Assembly (NCBI GenBank): GCA_046530785.1
Contig: JBHEQT010000002.1
Span: 1-64,000, forward strand
Direction: 5' to 3'
Length of the DNA: 64,000 nucleotides
Origin: Arsenophonus sp046530785
GTDB lineage: Bacteria > Pseudomonadota > Gammaproteobacteria > Enterobacterales > Enterobacteriaceae
In this document: positions 22,851 through 35,456 of the stretch, piece by piece
Position numbering within the stretch: the first letter of the stretch is position 1
Layout of the letters: the number at the start of each line of letters is the position of its first letter
Program-made: the position numbers and the translations under genes
Notes under the pieces: model-generated
What the model was told of the DNA's origin: nothing
Seen by the model: only the letters and a program-made list of their open reading frames with translations
Databases searched by the model: none

Positions 22851-25800
22851 AATTTATAAAACTAGATTACTACTTATATATTGTTCTATCCAAATTATTA
22901 TTAATCTTTAATAGCTTTAAAGAATTATCTATTATTTAACCTAAATATATTGGAATCATTATAACTTTTATCAAAAACTATCCAAATGAATGGAATTCTA
23001 AAAGTTTATTTTGTAAAAATATAGATTAGGAATCTTTTACTAAAATCTAGCAAATGAATCTTATTACAATAAAAAATAAATTAATATTTAGAATAATTTA
23101 AAAGTAATTAATGAAATTAATTTCTATCTACTGGAAATGGTCGAAACTATTAAATTAAAGTTGTTAACATGATAAAATAAAACATAAGTTTAAAAATAGA
23201 ATAACAAAAATGATTTCTAGCATTTAAATTTATAGTAATAATTAAAATTTCTGAGATTAAATCAGAGTTAAAAATTCTGTTGAATAATTCATTTTACTAT
23301 TTTATTTAAACTTAATATTTAAATCGTTTTAAAGTAATATATATATTTTATAATTATACTTAATATATTTATATAATATTAAATTTTTATAATAAAATTG
23401 ATTTTTTAGTTTTTAATTTAAAAAATAGCTATTTAAATAAATTACAATAGTAAATATATTTTGAATTTAATAAATATAATACAAGTTTGTAATTATCTGT
23501 AATTTATTGTTTACAATTTGATCTTTAAAATAAACTATTTTCGCATATAATATTAAATATCTGGTAGAAGATAAAAGAAAAAATTTAAAAATAGTAATTC
23601 AGATCAAGATAGAGTATACAAATTTATAAGATTAATAAATATTTTTCATATAACGTATTAATTGATAATCATTTTTACTTTTATATTAAGCGAAAAAAGA
23701 AAGAATATAAAGTAAGATACCGGATCTCTACTTATATTAGATAGAGTTAAGATTACTAATTAATAAATAATTACTAATACAAAATTAAATCTAGCTTACT
23801 TTGATAATATCGTTATTAGCGACATTATCTTTTATCAAAGTGGATAATCAATAATATTATCTTTATTAAAATTAATTCTTAGATTAGAAAAAATACTTTT
23901 TATTTTATAGTATTTAAGCTATTAAGTAAAAAGAAAATAAATTTTCTTAAAATCATCATTTTAAGATGACTGTTTTAATATAAAAAGTCTGTTAAACTTT
24001 TAAATAACCAACTATTTTGGTATTTATATGTTTCTGTTATTGATAATATTCTTTTGCAACATAATAAAATATAATGATATTCATCTATTATAGTTAATAA
24101 CAATATAATTTATTGATAGATCGATGTAGTATTTATAGTAAAAGAAGTAAATATATCAGTTACTTCACATTGAAAATGATTATCAGAACACTAAATAGAT
24201 AGATAAACAAAATTTATTTATGAACTTACTCTTATTTTAATATAATAGTTAAATATTTATTAACTAAATTAGAAAATTTACTTTTAGGGTATTGTGGAAT
24301 AACTAAAGAAATACTGTTTTAATTTGTCTTATAGTTAAAACTAATTGTGGAATATAATAAAATAATATAAAATTTTTCTATATTCTTAATGTTAGTATGG
24401 AAAATTTAACAAATTTATCGTCTGTCAATAAATTTTAAATGGATTTATATTAGTAATAACAATAAGATAAATTAATAAAAGCTATACTCCACTATCATTT
24501 AATTAAATCAAAATAAGATATAGATAAAAGTTTTCTAAATAAATTCTATTTCTATAGTCTATTTGTTAAACTTTTTATTTCTATTTAATAAATTTCTTAA
24601 GTTAATCTATAATGAGAAACAGGGTAATAGTTCAAAACTTATTTCTCTTTATAATTTATTTTTAACACAATTAATTATTCTCATTATAGATTTCCTATGT
24701 AGTTCATAAAGTTACCTAACTAAACTATCTAATGTTTTTGTTGTTCCTATGATTTCTAAAAAATTTATTTTAATATTTTATATATTTCTTTTTATATTTT
24801 ATTGTAATATTTTACTTATATTTTATCTATTTTAAAATATCCATTTTCTAAATTGTAAAAATTTTAAAAATATATAAGTGCACTTAAAAAAGTATTCACA
24901 AAAAAATAGTAAATTTATAAAATTTTCAAATTTAAATAATTCAATGCAATAAATTACTTTTATTCCTTTATTACTATTTTCATCTATTATAAATTAATAC
25001 AGTATTTTAATTATTTTTTAATAATTAAATGTAATTTTTTAAGTTGATTTAAGTAGAGAGTTAAAACTAAAAACTAGGTGTGGGATATATTTTCTTTTTT
25101 GAGATGAAATTTCTATAAATTCTTGTATATTTAAATTTTTTTTAAAAATAATGATTAGATTCAATAAAGTATTATTTACTCTGAATAAATAGGATTTATA
25201 GGCAAAAATGATATATTTACTGTGTGTAAATTATTTACAACATAAAAAGTTATTTCTATATAATAACAAATTTTATAAAGATTCATAAAATCACTTATTT
25301 AAATCTAATTTGTATAGAAATCGATATTTTGAATTTTTTAGGTATTCTTATTACTTAAGGATCTTAAAATAAGTTTATAGTTGATAAAATTCTTTGCTTA
25401 TTTTGATATAGTTTAGTCTAAACTGAAAAATATAAATTTTTCTTTAATAAGATTTTACCAATAGAGAGTTTAAAGAAAATAATCACTTTCATATTGAAAT
25501 GCTTTATCATTTCCATTGTTAATGAAAGATTCAGGCTCCTGACTTTTCCTATTTTATTAAGATTCCTTAAAGGAATTGATTTTGTATTAATAATAAAATA
25601 TTAATATTAGATAGAATTTATGATAAAATGTAAAAAATAAATTTTTTTATTAATTTTATTCTAGGTATAATTGCAAGAATCGTTAGATTTTTATAATTAA
25701 TGATGTTCTATATATATATCAAATCTAGATGATTATAATATCTTTCATTGAATATTTTATCTATATCTTTATCTTTTTTTGCTAACTTCGATGAAGAGTA

Positions 25801-27255
25801 AAAAATAAATTTTTTATTAAATTGAATAAAAATAATTTGATATTAAATATTTATGAAAATATAAATAGATCATTATTTTAAGATGTATTTAAAAGAATTC
25901 ATAACCAAATTTAATTCTATTAAAGAGCTTATTCTATATAGATAGGTGATGCTTTTTCTTATCAGGAATAATAGTTCTTTAAATTTAATAAATTTTACAA
26001 ATAGAAATTGCAACTATCCTTTATTTCTATACTATATATAAAATATATATTTTATATCATTTTGGAGAATAATAAATCATTTTTTTCTAGATTCAAAAAG
26101 AATGAATATTCTATTCTCTTTACAGCTATATATAAGTTCTGAATCATATATAATAAATATATCATTTCAACCTTATAAACTATATAGAAGTTTTCTGGAT
26201 ATTTTAAATACTGAAAAAGTATAAAGAGAAATAGTTTTTATACAGGTAAACTATTAAGAGAAACCTAATCCTTAGTAGATGTTAAAAAGAATAAAATAGA
26301 TTGATTTTTAACTTTTTAATTATTTTCCGTAATTACTATCTCTAAAAATAGTTTTTATATTTTCTTAAATATATTCTGTCTCCTAATAAAGTATCTTGAA
26401 AAATTTTATTATTTAAAACAATAAAATTTCTAAAACTTCATTTACTTAAAGTTCTTGAGCTAAATATTTCATTAGAATACTAAATTAAAACTTCATTATT
26501 ACTTTATCAATAAAAAGTTCACTTTAGTTGAAGATATAAGAAAACTAAATATTGTCAATATATCAATCTTAATCATATGAATTCTAGGTTTCTAATATTT
26601 TCAAAATATATTTAATTAAACAATATTTTTTAGAGTGAATATTATATTTCATCATTTATTGGACATTTTCTACTATATTTAGATGAGAATTTTCATTCTC
26701 TCTTAATAGATATGTAAAAATAAAAAAACGAAATTTTCTAAATTTTTAATTATGTAAAGAAGAATTTAATAATATATTAACTCCAGTTATATCAATAAAA
26801 TAACAAGAATTTTCTTTAAGAATTATTAAAATATCTCAAGGAATAACTTAATCCCAATAAATTTGTTCTATTAATTTTAATAAATCAATTTTTTCAATAA
26901 AATATAATTAAGAAATAAAATATATTATGATAGCTTTATTTAACTATATAGCTTTAAAGATGACTTAAACTATCCTTTTTAATATTTATTAATCATCAAA
27001 CTAAAGTAGGAATTATACCTTTAATTAATTAATTTTGTTTCTCCTCTATATACTGAAAGATATAAAATCTTAACAAAGATATTTTAGTTTATATGCTGCA
27101 TATAATATGCTATTTTTATAACAATTTGATAATAAAATACCTTATGATAAATATATTTAAAAATAAAAAAATGTTTTATGTTTTTAAAAAATAATAGGAA
27201 TTTTTATAAAGAAAATTAGAAATTAATTATGTCAAATAACATATTTAATTTACAA

Positions 27256-27296
27256 AGTTAAAAATATTTCTTAATATATTAGAAATATTTTTAACT
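27256..27296. repeat. Perfect 16-bp hairpin in desert
   Basis: Arms 27256-27271 and 27281-27296 are exact reverse complements around a 9-nt loop, mostly A/T. No gene lies within 1.2 kb on either side. Confidence 0.45.
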
Positions 27297-27991
27297 AAGA
27301 TTAATACTTATTATACATTTATTTAAATATCAAATATCATAATTTGATACTGAAAAAATTAAGTAAAATAAATAAAACTATGATTTTTTTAGTCAGAATA
27401 TTTTATTTTTAATGATTCTAAAAGAATCAGATAAATTCTTTTAGATTTTGGTATTTCTATTATTTTCTTATTTTAAAAAAATTAAAAAAGATTTAATATA
27501 ATTATTATATATCAGTTTTTACTTTTGTTTAGATATAAAATTATTAATTTTATGTAATTATATATAATTATTAATTTAAAAAGAAATTTAAAGTACAAAA
27601 CAAAATAAATTTGTTAATAAAATATTAAATTTTAAATATAGCAATTTTGAAGAATTCTTCTATTAAGATATTGAAAGTACTAATTAATATTAATTAGTAA
27701 TCTTAAATAAATTTAAAAACAAGATAATTTATCATATCTTATATCTCAATTAAGTTAATAGTTAAAGACTAAGAATTGATTATTCTATATTAATTTTATT
27801 ATCATAGTATAATGTTATAATTATAGTTTTATAAACTTAAAACTTTTTAAGAAAAAATCAGTTATGAATATATGTTTTATACATTTATTCTGACTAGTTG
27901 ATGTAACAAGAATTATTTAGTTAAATAACTTTGTATTTCACCCTTCACTAAAATAATTACCATGATCCTAATTTGAATAATAAGAAGGTGA

Positions 27992-28008
27992 ATCAGAATG
28001 ATTCTGAT
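27992..28008. promoter_or_regulatory. Operator-like dyad ATCAGAAT-G-ATTCTGAT
   Basis: A perfect 8-bp dyad around one central base, with more G/C than its surroundings. It looks like a transcription-factor site, but its distance from tsaB (over 500 bp beyond the gene's 3' end) leaves no target. Factor unknown; may be a relic. Confidence 0.25.
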
Positions 28009-28590
28009 AGCAAAAAATTATATATCCAACTTAAATATGATAATAAAAGTGATTTCCTTTAATTTCAATCTTGATAACCCGGTGTATATTTATACTGTTC
28101 TTTAATAAAGGAAAAACTAAATCAATTTTTATTGATTGAATGTCCAATAATTATTCTAAAAACAGTAATATAATATCCATTATAAAATCTGATAGTTGCA
28201 AAAATGGATAATATACTTCCATTAAATATTATACTACTGGATAGTTATCGTATATTTAATATTTGCTAAGCAAAATATTTATTTAATGGTATTTATTACA
28301 ATCTCAATTGTATCTTTGTTTTTAAAAAACAATTACCTTATTTATAAATCGCTATTACTGACTAAAATAAAGATAAAGAAAGGAATTTTCTCGAAATTAA
28401 AGATAAAAATCTTTAGTTGATATTTTTCGTGATCTACTTTATTGAAGGGAGATTTTCATCACATTTAATTAATAAAATAACGCTAATTAAAAGAAATCCG
28501 TTTTCATAAACATAATAGTTTTATTTTCATAAAACTCTTTAAAAGAGAGATAATAATTTTAAAAACTATTAACGAAATTAGTTATTGTTT

Positions 28591-29265
28591 TTACGTAATT
28601 TTATTACGTAAATAAATAGGATTGGCTTCTTCAGCGATAATTGTTTTACCTTTTTTCCATTTTTGTAAGGCTAAAATCAACATATCTTTCGCATCAGGTA
28701 AAAGAATACCACTTTCTAACAAGTTTAAATTTGTTATTTTTAATATAGGGTATGTTGACCAACCAGTTCCGGCAATAGTCCACTGACCGTTTAATTGATT
28801 TATTCTAGCTAAAAACTGATCTGGCTTTAGTATAGCTTCAGTTTCTTCACCTTTCCAATAACCATCTACCTTAAGTTCATAATTTGCAGAATAAATTTCT
28901 CCCATTTTTGCATCTATTGCAACCAATACTTTTTCTGATCCTAATTGACGGAAAACTCCTTGCGATATAGTTAGTAAGGAAGAGATACCTATCATCGGCA
29001 AATTAGCCCCAAACGCTAATCCTTTAGCAATACCGATCCCAATACGAATACCAGTAAAACTACCTGGACCACAACCAAAAGCTAAAACATCAATATCTTT
29101 TAAATCTAAAGATGCATCAATAAGACATTGTTGTATCATTGGTAATATTTTTTTGTTATGTTCCCGAGATGAAATTTCAAATTTAGTGAAAATTTCTCCA
29201 TTTCGCCACAAGGCAACAGAACATGCTTCAGTGGCTGTTTCAATTGCTAATATATGAGTTTCCAT
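28591..29265 (-). CDS. tsaB: t6A tRNA modification subunit TsaB
   Basis: TsaB (YeaZ) is an inactive ASKHA-fold paralogue that pairs with TsaD and TsaE to transfer the threonylcarbamoyl group onto A37 of ANN-decoding tRNAs. The 224-residue product (E. coli 231) starts METHILAIETATEACSVALW and carries the family signature GCGPGSFTGIRIGIG (residues 64-78), followed by KGLAFG. The C-terminus ends near IYLRNKIT, as in relatives. Partners are not in this window. The ATG is preceded only by a weak GGA. Flanked by a 5.7 kb desert downstream and about 2.2 kb of eroded sequence upstream. Confidence 0.95.
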   Translation of the reverse strand: METHILAIETATEACSVALWRNGEIFTKFEISSREHNKKILPMIQQCLIDASLDLKDIDVLAFGCGPGSFTGIRIGIGIAKGLAFGANLPMIGISSLLTISQGVFRQLGSEKVLVAIDAKMGEIYSANYELKVDGYWKGEETEAILKPDQFLARINQLNGQWTIAGTGWSTYPILKITNLNLLESGILLPDAKDMLILALQKWKKGKTIIAEEANPIYLRNKIT

Positions 29266-31417
29266 ATTTTACAATTCTGTCCTTATTTATTCTTAACTTA
29301 TTTCTAATAATTCCATATTTAGTTAAATAACATTCAATTAACAAAAATATTTTTATTATCTTTACTAGATACTTAAGTAATTTATTTTAACTTCTAAAAA
29401 TTAATTATCACTTGCAAATTACGCATTTTATAAAAAAAATAAACCATTAAAAATTTTACCATAATATTGGATATAGTTAATTATTTATTACAAATAATAA
29501 TGGATATAAAACAATTAATATTATAAATCAGCAATATTTTTAATTACTCAATTTAAGTAATTAGTATATAAAGTAATTATACATTAGAGAATTTTATTTT
29601 CTTGATTTTACCTGATAATTATATATATGATCGCAAATAATATCTGGGTATCTTTTCACTTAAATCTTTTTATGAATAATTAATTAAAATGATCATGTTT
29701 AAGATTAATAATTAACCAAAAAATTTTTATTTCTATCAATAACTAATTACTTTCTGTTATAAATTAAGTTAATAATCTTTCTTTAGTTATTTCTCTTTTT
29801 TATCAAGAAAAATTAAATAATCAAGAAATATTACTATTAATTTTACGATTTATATAAATCATAGATAGATAAAATAAATAATATCCCAAATTATCATCCT
29901 TTTATGATATACTTTAGTATAATAAATAATTACTAAATTCTTAAGAAGTTGAATCTATCAAGAATTATATGGTTTATTAAAAATAAATGTAATAAATAAT
30001 TTTATTTTTATTTTAGTTTTATAAAAAATGATTTTTATAAATTCTATATAAATGAAAAATAAATATTTATTTTTATATAAATTACTAATATTTCTAGTAA
30101 TAGGATAGCTATTTATTTTTTTAAAATTAAATGACGTCATTTTTAGGGACGGTTAACTCTTTCTGATTTTATCCTTTATTTTCTTTATATAAAATAATAA
30201 ATTTTTTAATAAAATAAATTGATAAAGAAATTGAAATTCTTTAACTATTTATCTTTGCAAAAAATTTGTTATTCAAAATTATTTTTAATTTAATACTTAA
30301 AAATCATATAATTAGAATTATTGATAATAAAGATTAAAAGGATTTCAATTAAGAATTTTAATATCTAATCAGATAACATTTATTTTTGGTGTTATTTTTG
30401 ATACATGATCCTATAATTTCTTCTTGATTTAATATTTATTTTCCATTTTTATTTTTCTGTTATTGCCACTAAATAACGCAAAAAATTGACTAATCTTGTT
30501 TTATGAAAAATTTAATTCTTTTATTGAACGGAATCTAAGGTATCTAAATTTATATTAACTAATTGTTTTTATCACATAATTTTATATTTTTATAAAATAT
30601 TATTTTCTCTTAATATTGAATACACCTCTACTACCCTATTATCATAGGGAGATGATCTGATACGAATTCATTCATACATAAAACAAGCAGAAAATAAATC
30701 TATTTTTAATAGTTTTTCAATTAATTAATCATCACTTGATGCTAATGTCTCAGTATTATTAATTATTTAAAAGGAAAAATTTCTGTTAATATTTTATTAA
30801 TTAATTTTTTCCGAATTATACAAATGAATATCATGATTCACACATCCCATAATATTCATTTAGAATATACAAAGTTAAAAACAAATTTAATTTTAATCCG
30901 AATTTTTATTAATCTTAGAGAGATATTAATTTCAGAAAAATAATATTCTGATTAAATAACTGATTTTGATTAAAATATAACAAAAGTTACTCTGAAATTA
31001 TGATTCTAATTTTTTTTAATTAAAAGTCAGAAAAGATATAAATCTACTTTAACTTGATACTGCTTGTATAGTTTTAAGAATAAAGGAATTTGTAACTTTT
31101 TGTATTTACAATTTTAGTTCATCTATTATCTAAAATAATAAAAAATAAATAAAATAGTATTTTCTGATATTATTACTTCTGTATCCCATTTTCTACAATT
31201 CGTTCTATGGTAAGTTTTGTTTATTTCCACTAATCATGAAAGTTTATTTACCTGAATAATTACGGTTTCTCTTAAATAACAGAGGTTTTGATATAAAATG
31301 TGTATATGATGAAATAGACTTAACAATTAAAACCAATTAAAAATAACACTATAAAATGTAATATTTATCTTCTAAATAGAAATAATAATTATAGCTAATC
31401 TAACATGGAAAATTCGG
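29266..31417. other. Eroded spacer upstream of tsaB
   Basis: 2.15 kb without a credible gene. A 60-codon frame at 29958-30140 is of low complexity (mostly I, K, F, N, Y) and is rejected. Near 30621-30651 a G/C island contains the short stem CCCTA/TAGGG. No promoter for tsaB is clear. Confidence 0.55.
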
Positions 31418-31752
31418 TTATGCTAGTTTAATAACGATAATTCCGCTAATTAATAAAATAATGCCGGTCCAACCCTTTATAATTTAGTGGTTGATTAAAT
31501 AAAATTCAACTAACGGCAACGGTTGCTACAACACCGAATATCCACAAAATCGCATAAGAAATAAAAAGTCAATATCCTTTATTGCTACAAATAATACACT
31601 AAAAGCACCTAAAACGAAAATTAAAGATAATATCTCTATCCATAATTTTTAAATCCATTTGATAACTTTAAAAAAATATTAACAACTACTTCTAAAATAA
31701 TAACCAAAAAGAGAAAGGCACTATGCCAACATTGATATTCAGTTAAAGGTAT
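31418..31752 (-). pseudogene. mdtI: Decayed spermidine-export subunit MdtI
   Basis: The minus strand retains, across two or more frames, the body of an SMR-family four-helix protein. QCWHSAFLFLVIILEVVVN and then IFLKLSNGFK match the MdtI N-terminus. LGAFSVLFVAIKDIDF, and the end GIILLISGIIVIKLA with a TAA at 31420-31418, match its later helices. In-frame stops and shifts occur after GFK and in the third helix. A GGGAGG site remains at the front, but the start codon position reads ATA (31752-31750). The partner mdtJ relic lies directly upstream, so the mdtJI operon is dead but still readable. MdtJI exports spermidine in E. coli. Confidence 0.75.
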
Positions 31753-31810
31753 TACCTCCCTTAACAACTTTAGTTGTTTTATTTAATAGATTTTTGGTAT
31801 TGTTTTCTTT

Positions 31811-32158
31811 TTATTGAACATAATATACTAATTTTTTAGTACCTAATTTTATTAGCGCTATCCGCATAATAAGTAAGATTAATCCAATAATTTTTATCAG
31901 AGACAATGATTCATTAAATAATAGAATGCTAAATACTGTTATAAAAATTATTCCAATACCCTCACAGAGAGGGGTAATCTATTCCAATAGCAACTTTTTT
32001 AAATGATATTGCTAGTAATATGTAAGATAAAGTGACCATAAAATACATTATCAATAAACCAATCATATCACTTCCTCTCTGAGGGAAGAATACTTCATTG
32101 ATAAAGTACCAATGACCTCTACGATAATTGCTAATACTAAAAATATCCAATAAATCAT
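31811..32158 (-). pseudogene. mdtJ: Decayed spermidine-export subunit MdtJ
   Basis: From ATG at 32158 the frame reads MIYWIFLVLAIIVEVIGTLS then MKYSSLREEVI, an MdtJ N-terminus, and hits TGA. The next frame continues LLIMYFMVTLSYILLAISFK then KVAIGID (second and third helices). After another shift the tail reads GIIFITVFSILLFNES, then LSLIKIIGLILLIM and LIKLGTKKLV to TAA at 31813-31811. At least two frameshifts are present: one near 32064 and one near 31975, where the expected AYALCEG motif is garbled. A GGAAAA ribosome-binding site remains. The 72-codon open frame spanning 31962-32180 is only the middle piece. Recent inactivation is likely, since identity is still easily seen. Confidence 0.8.
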
Positions 32159-32589
32159 TATATTTTCCTGTGATTTTCAATCATAAAAGTAATAAATAAA
32201 TATTTAAATTATTAATAATTTAAATATTTATTTAGATTAAAAATTTAATTACTATTAAAGTCTATTAGTAATAAGAGATGTTACACAAAGCATCACACCA
32301 GTGATATTCATTACAACTAATGGGGGATATTTTGATAATAAAAATAATAGCTACTATATTGATTTTTGACGCTTTCAGCGATAGAAATGATATTTTATTC
32401 ATAAATCACACAAATTATCTAGGATAATACCACTATGAATCCTTATATTATTAAAATAAATGCAAATTTATTTATACCATAAAAATTATATTTACTCAAA
32501 TAAATATAATAAATTCGAGTTAAAACATAATATTACTACAATACAAAGTCACAATTCCTATGATGCTATCCATTTATTATGGATGGAAA
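32159..32589. other. Spacer between mdtJ relic and zwf with a coding-like tail
   Basis: About 430 bp. On the minus strand, ending at TAA 32257-32255, a run of clean codons reads YPPLVVMNITGVMLCVTSLI then TNRL, like the last helix of a membrane protein. Upstream it loses frame. I cannot name it. A small hairpin with ATCCAT/ATGGAT arms lies just beyond the zwf stop. Confidence 0.35.
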
Positions 32590-34065
32590 TTATTCAAGTT
32601 CATTCCATGAACGACCATCTTTTTTAATCATTATATTAGCAGCATCAGGTCCTAATGTACCTGCTTGATATGGTTTTAGTGGTTCATTATTTTTTTCCCA
32701 AGCATCTAAAATAGAATCTACCCATTTCCAAGCTTCTTCCACTTCATCCCGACGGACAAATAGCGATTGAATGCCACGCATAGCTTCTAGCAATAAACGT
32801 TCATATCCATCAGTAAAATACTTTTTATTGAATATTTTAGAAAAACTCAAATCTAATTTTGTTATCTGTAAATGATATTTATTTTCAAGACCTGGAGTTT
32901 TGTTTAAAATTTCAATATCAATCCCTTCATTAGGTTGTAATCGAATAGTTAATTTATTTTGCGGTAGATCTTGATAAGAATCAAAAAAAATATTTAAATC
33001 TGGTTTTTTAAAATAAACAACTACTTCAGAATATTTTGCCGTTAACCTTTTTCCAGTTCTTAAATAAAAAGGAACTCCGTCCCAACGCCAATCATCAATA
33101 TCAACTCGAATTGCCACAAAAGTTTCGGTTTTGCTTAATTTATTTGCTCCTTCTTCTGAAAGATAACCGGCCACTTCTATTCCTTGAATAAAACCTGATG
33201 TATATTGACCACGAACGGTTTTTTCATGAATATTAGTATGATCAATACGACGTAATGAACACAATACTTTAACTTTCTCATCTCGTATGCAGTCTGCAGT
33301 TAAATCTGCAGGGGGTGACATAGCAATTATAGTTAAGATCTGTAATAAGTGGTTTTGGACCATGTCACGCATCTGTCCAGCTTTGTCAAAATAACTCCAA
33401 CGTCCTTCAATCCCAATTTCTTCAGAAACAGTAATCTGTACATGATCAATCGTCAAGTAATTCCAATTATTAATAAATAAGGAATTTGCAAAACGTAATG
33501 CTAATAAATTAAGTATTGTTTCTTTACCTAAATAATGATCAATACGATAAATTTGGCTCTCTTTAAAATATTTAGCAAATTCATTATTTATTTTTTTAGA
33601 AGAGATAAGATTACTACCTAATGGTTTTTCTATAATAACTCGATTTGGATTTTTATTAAGTCCAAAATGCCCTAAACCATGACAAACAGAACAAAAAGTT
33701 GTTGGAGGAATAGCAAAATAATATATGGATGGTTTAGTATCACCAGCAAGATATTTTGCTAGTAAATTAAATTTGTTTAAATTTTGAATATCTAAATTTA
33801 AAAAATCAAGACGTTTACTTAATTTTTTCCATAAATCAGATTCAATTTTTTCATTTAAAAATAATTCTAAAGTTTCTCTAACTTCCTTTATATAAGAAAT
33901 TGAATCCCATTCAGCTCTACCAATTCCTATAATTCGTGTATCAGGATGGATATATCCTGTTTTTTCCAATTTATAAAGGGAAGGTAATAATTTCCGACGA
34001 GTTAAATCCCCTTTCGCACCGAAAATAATAAAATTACATGCCCGAACAGATTTGTTAATCGCCAT
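32590..34065 (-). CDS. zwf: Glucose-6-phosphate 1-dehydrogenase
   Basis: Oxidises glucose-6-phosphate to 6-phosphogluconolactone with NADP+, the entry to the oxidative pentose phosphate pathway and a main NADPH source. The 491-residue length equals E. coli. Seen: the nucleotide-binding N-terminus FGAKGDLTRRKL (15-26, a variant of GASGDLA), EKPLG (146-150) and the active-site signature RIDHYLGKE (174-182). Further on are VSEEIGIEGRWSYFDKAGQMRDMVQNH (within about 233-260) and RTGKRL. AAGGAG lies upstream of the ATG. The divergent hexR-pykA neighbourhood of enterobacteria is preserved in layout, with hexR eroded. Confidence 0.97.
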   Translation of the reverse strand: MAINKSVRACNFIIFGAKGDLTRRKLLPSLYKLEKTGYIHPDTRIIGIGRAEWDSISYIKEVRETLELFLNEKIESDLWKKLSKRLDFLNLDIQNLNKFNLLAKYLAGDTKPSIYYFAIPPTTFCSVCHGLGHFGLNKNPNRVIIEKPLGSNLISSKKINNEFAKYFKESQIYRIDHYLGKETILNLLALRFANSLFINNWNYLTIDHVQITVSEEIGIEGRWSYFDKAGQMRDMVQNHLLQILTIIAMSPPADLTADCIRDEKVKVLCSLRRIDHTNIHEKTVRGQYTSGFIQGIEVAGYLSEEGANKLSKTETFVAIRVDIDDWRWDGVPFYLRTGKRLTAKYSEVVVYFKKPDLNIFFDSYQDLPQNKLTIRLQPNEGIDIEILNKTPGLENKYHLQITKLDLSFSKIFNKKYFTDGYERLLLEAMRGIQSLFVRRDEVEEAWKWVDSILDAWEKNNEPLKPYQAGTLGPDAANIMIKKDGRSWNELE

Positions 34066-35456
34066 GATATGAATTCTCCTTAAACAAAAAATATAGTAAA
34101 AATTGATAGTTTTAATTGAAAAAAAATAAATGTATCTTTTGACTTATTTAGGTAAGCTTCATCACTGATATTTTCTTTATTTCAAAAAATAATTCGTAAT
34201 AAATTAAATTATTTATCCATAATTTAATTACTAATATTTATTAATTTAAAATATAAATAAAATTAAATTTTCATCATTTTAATTTAAAATTAGTTAATAA
34301 TATTTTTATTATTAAAGAAATAATATTCAACATATTTTGATTAAAGTGGAAGTTAAGAACTTCCATTCTTATAAAGATTCATAAATAAATAGTTTTCAGT
34401 TAAGGTACTATACTAAAATAATAGTAACTTTTAGTATTTCTAGTATGTTAAAAAGATTACCAATTAATTCTTATAGAAAGTCAGCAAAAGTTATTAAAGT
34501 AAGAATATTGGGAAACAATATTAAAATTAAATTAATGTATGACTATTGAATAACTTATTATGAAATATTTTTTCGTAAGATAGATATCAATAGTTTTTTG
34601 ATTTTAAATCATAATTAGCTAAAACAGTTCCACAAAATGAAACATTTTATGTTATTTTTTTCTTGATTAAGATACTATGGTAATTTACTTTATGTAAATT
34701 TTTTAAATCAAGTTATAATTAACTTAGTTATTTAAAAGATAATTTAAATAGTTCAAAAATTTATTTTTCTATAGATTTTATTAAACAAAACAAAAAATTA
34801 CTTTTAATATAATCTCTATTTAACAGAAGTATATTATTGATATAATAGTTATTTTTTTTAAAATCCTAGTCGATTTTTAATTATTATAATAATGTAAATA
34901 AATCTATTCTATAAATTTTTTACAATAATTATATTTTTATTTTTTCATATTGCAATACTAAAAAATTGATAGAGCAAGTTAAATTATTTTAAAGAAAACA
35001 ATGATTTAGTTATTTCTTATTATTATCTTTAATTTTAATTAACCTCAAATCGAATCCTGATTTATTAGTTTTAATTTGCTTTAAACGTAGAAATATCTAT
35101 GTAAAAATAATATCCAATTAGGATAACTTACATTAGTTAAATATATTAGAAACATTCTTTCTTTTTTTTTAAAAGAAAGAAAATTATCTATGTAAAAATA
35201 AATATCATTTAAAAGATATTTATTACAATAATAAGTATCCTGATAAGCTGTAATATTACTTACATTTATCAGAATAAATTATTTATATCATTATAAAATA
35301 TAAATATATTTACTTTATTAAAATGAATATCCTCTATAATTGGAGGAATATTAAATGATACAACAAAGAACTCTAAATAAAGAAATTAATTTCATTTCTA
35401 TCTGATTATTTATCAACTAATACTTACTAATCTTAATAAGTTAACGGAGTCATAAA
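34066..35456. other. zwf-pykA spacer holding the eroded hexR locus
   Basis: 1.39 kb between divergent zwf and pykA, close to what one intact hexR (about 870 bp) plus its flanks would occupy. Only the presumed 5' end of hexR is readable. Hairpins are present at 34347-34365 (perfect 8 bp, GGAAGTT arms), 34682-34704 (AATTTAC/GTAAATT plus T run) and about 35326-35352 (CCTC/GAGG with a bulge), the last about 100 bp ahead of pykA. Confidence 0.55.
34446..35310 (+). pseudogene. hexR: Possible hexR relic
   Basis: At 34446 an ATG opens MLKRLPINSYRKSAKVIKV, then RILGNNIK. This lines up loosely with the HexR N-terminus (ML..I...SKSE.KVA..IL..). The locus, strand and distance to pykA all fit hexR of enterobacteria, the sugar-phosphate-sensing repressor of zwf. 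Beyond about 80 bases the frame dissolves and nothing is readable, so the end coordinate is only an estimate from the usual gene length. Confidence 0.3.

Larger units (their letters stand above)
22851..28590. other. Gene desert between dapD and tsaB
   Basis: 5.7 kb, the emptiest stretch of the window, nearly free of G/C and without assignable frames. Landmarks are a perfect 16-bp hairpin at 27256-27296, a short operator-like dyad at 27992-28008 and a weak CTCTTT/AAAGAG hairpin near 28535-28547 after the tsaB stop. Confidence 0.6.

Noticed and set aside
29958..30140. 60-codon minus-strand open frame
   Set aside because: Composition is almost only I, K, F, N and Y, as expected of AT-rich noncoding DNA; no ribosome-binding site and no family resemblance.
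35161..35192. T/A-rich hairpin (TTCTTTCTTTT / AAAAGAAAGAA) upstream of pykA
   Set aside because: Homopurine-homopyrimidine simple sequence; symmetrical by composition and without a T tail in a useful direction.
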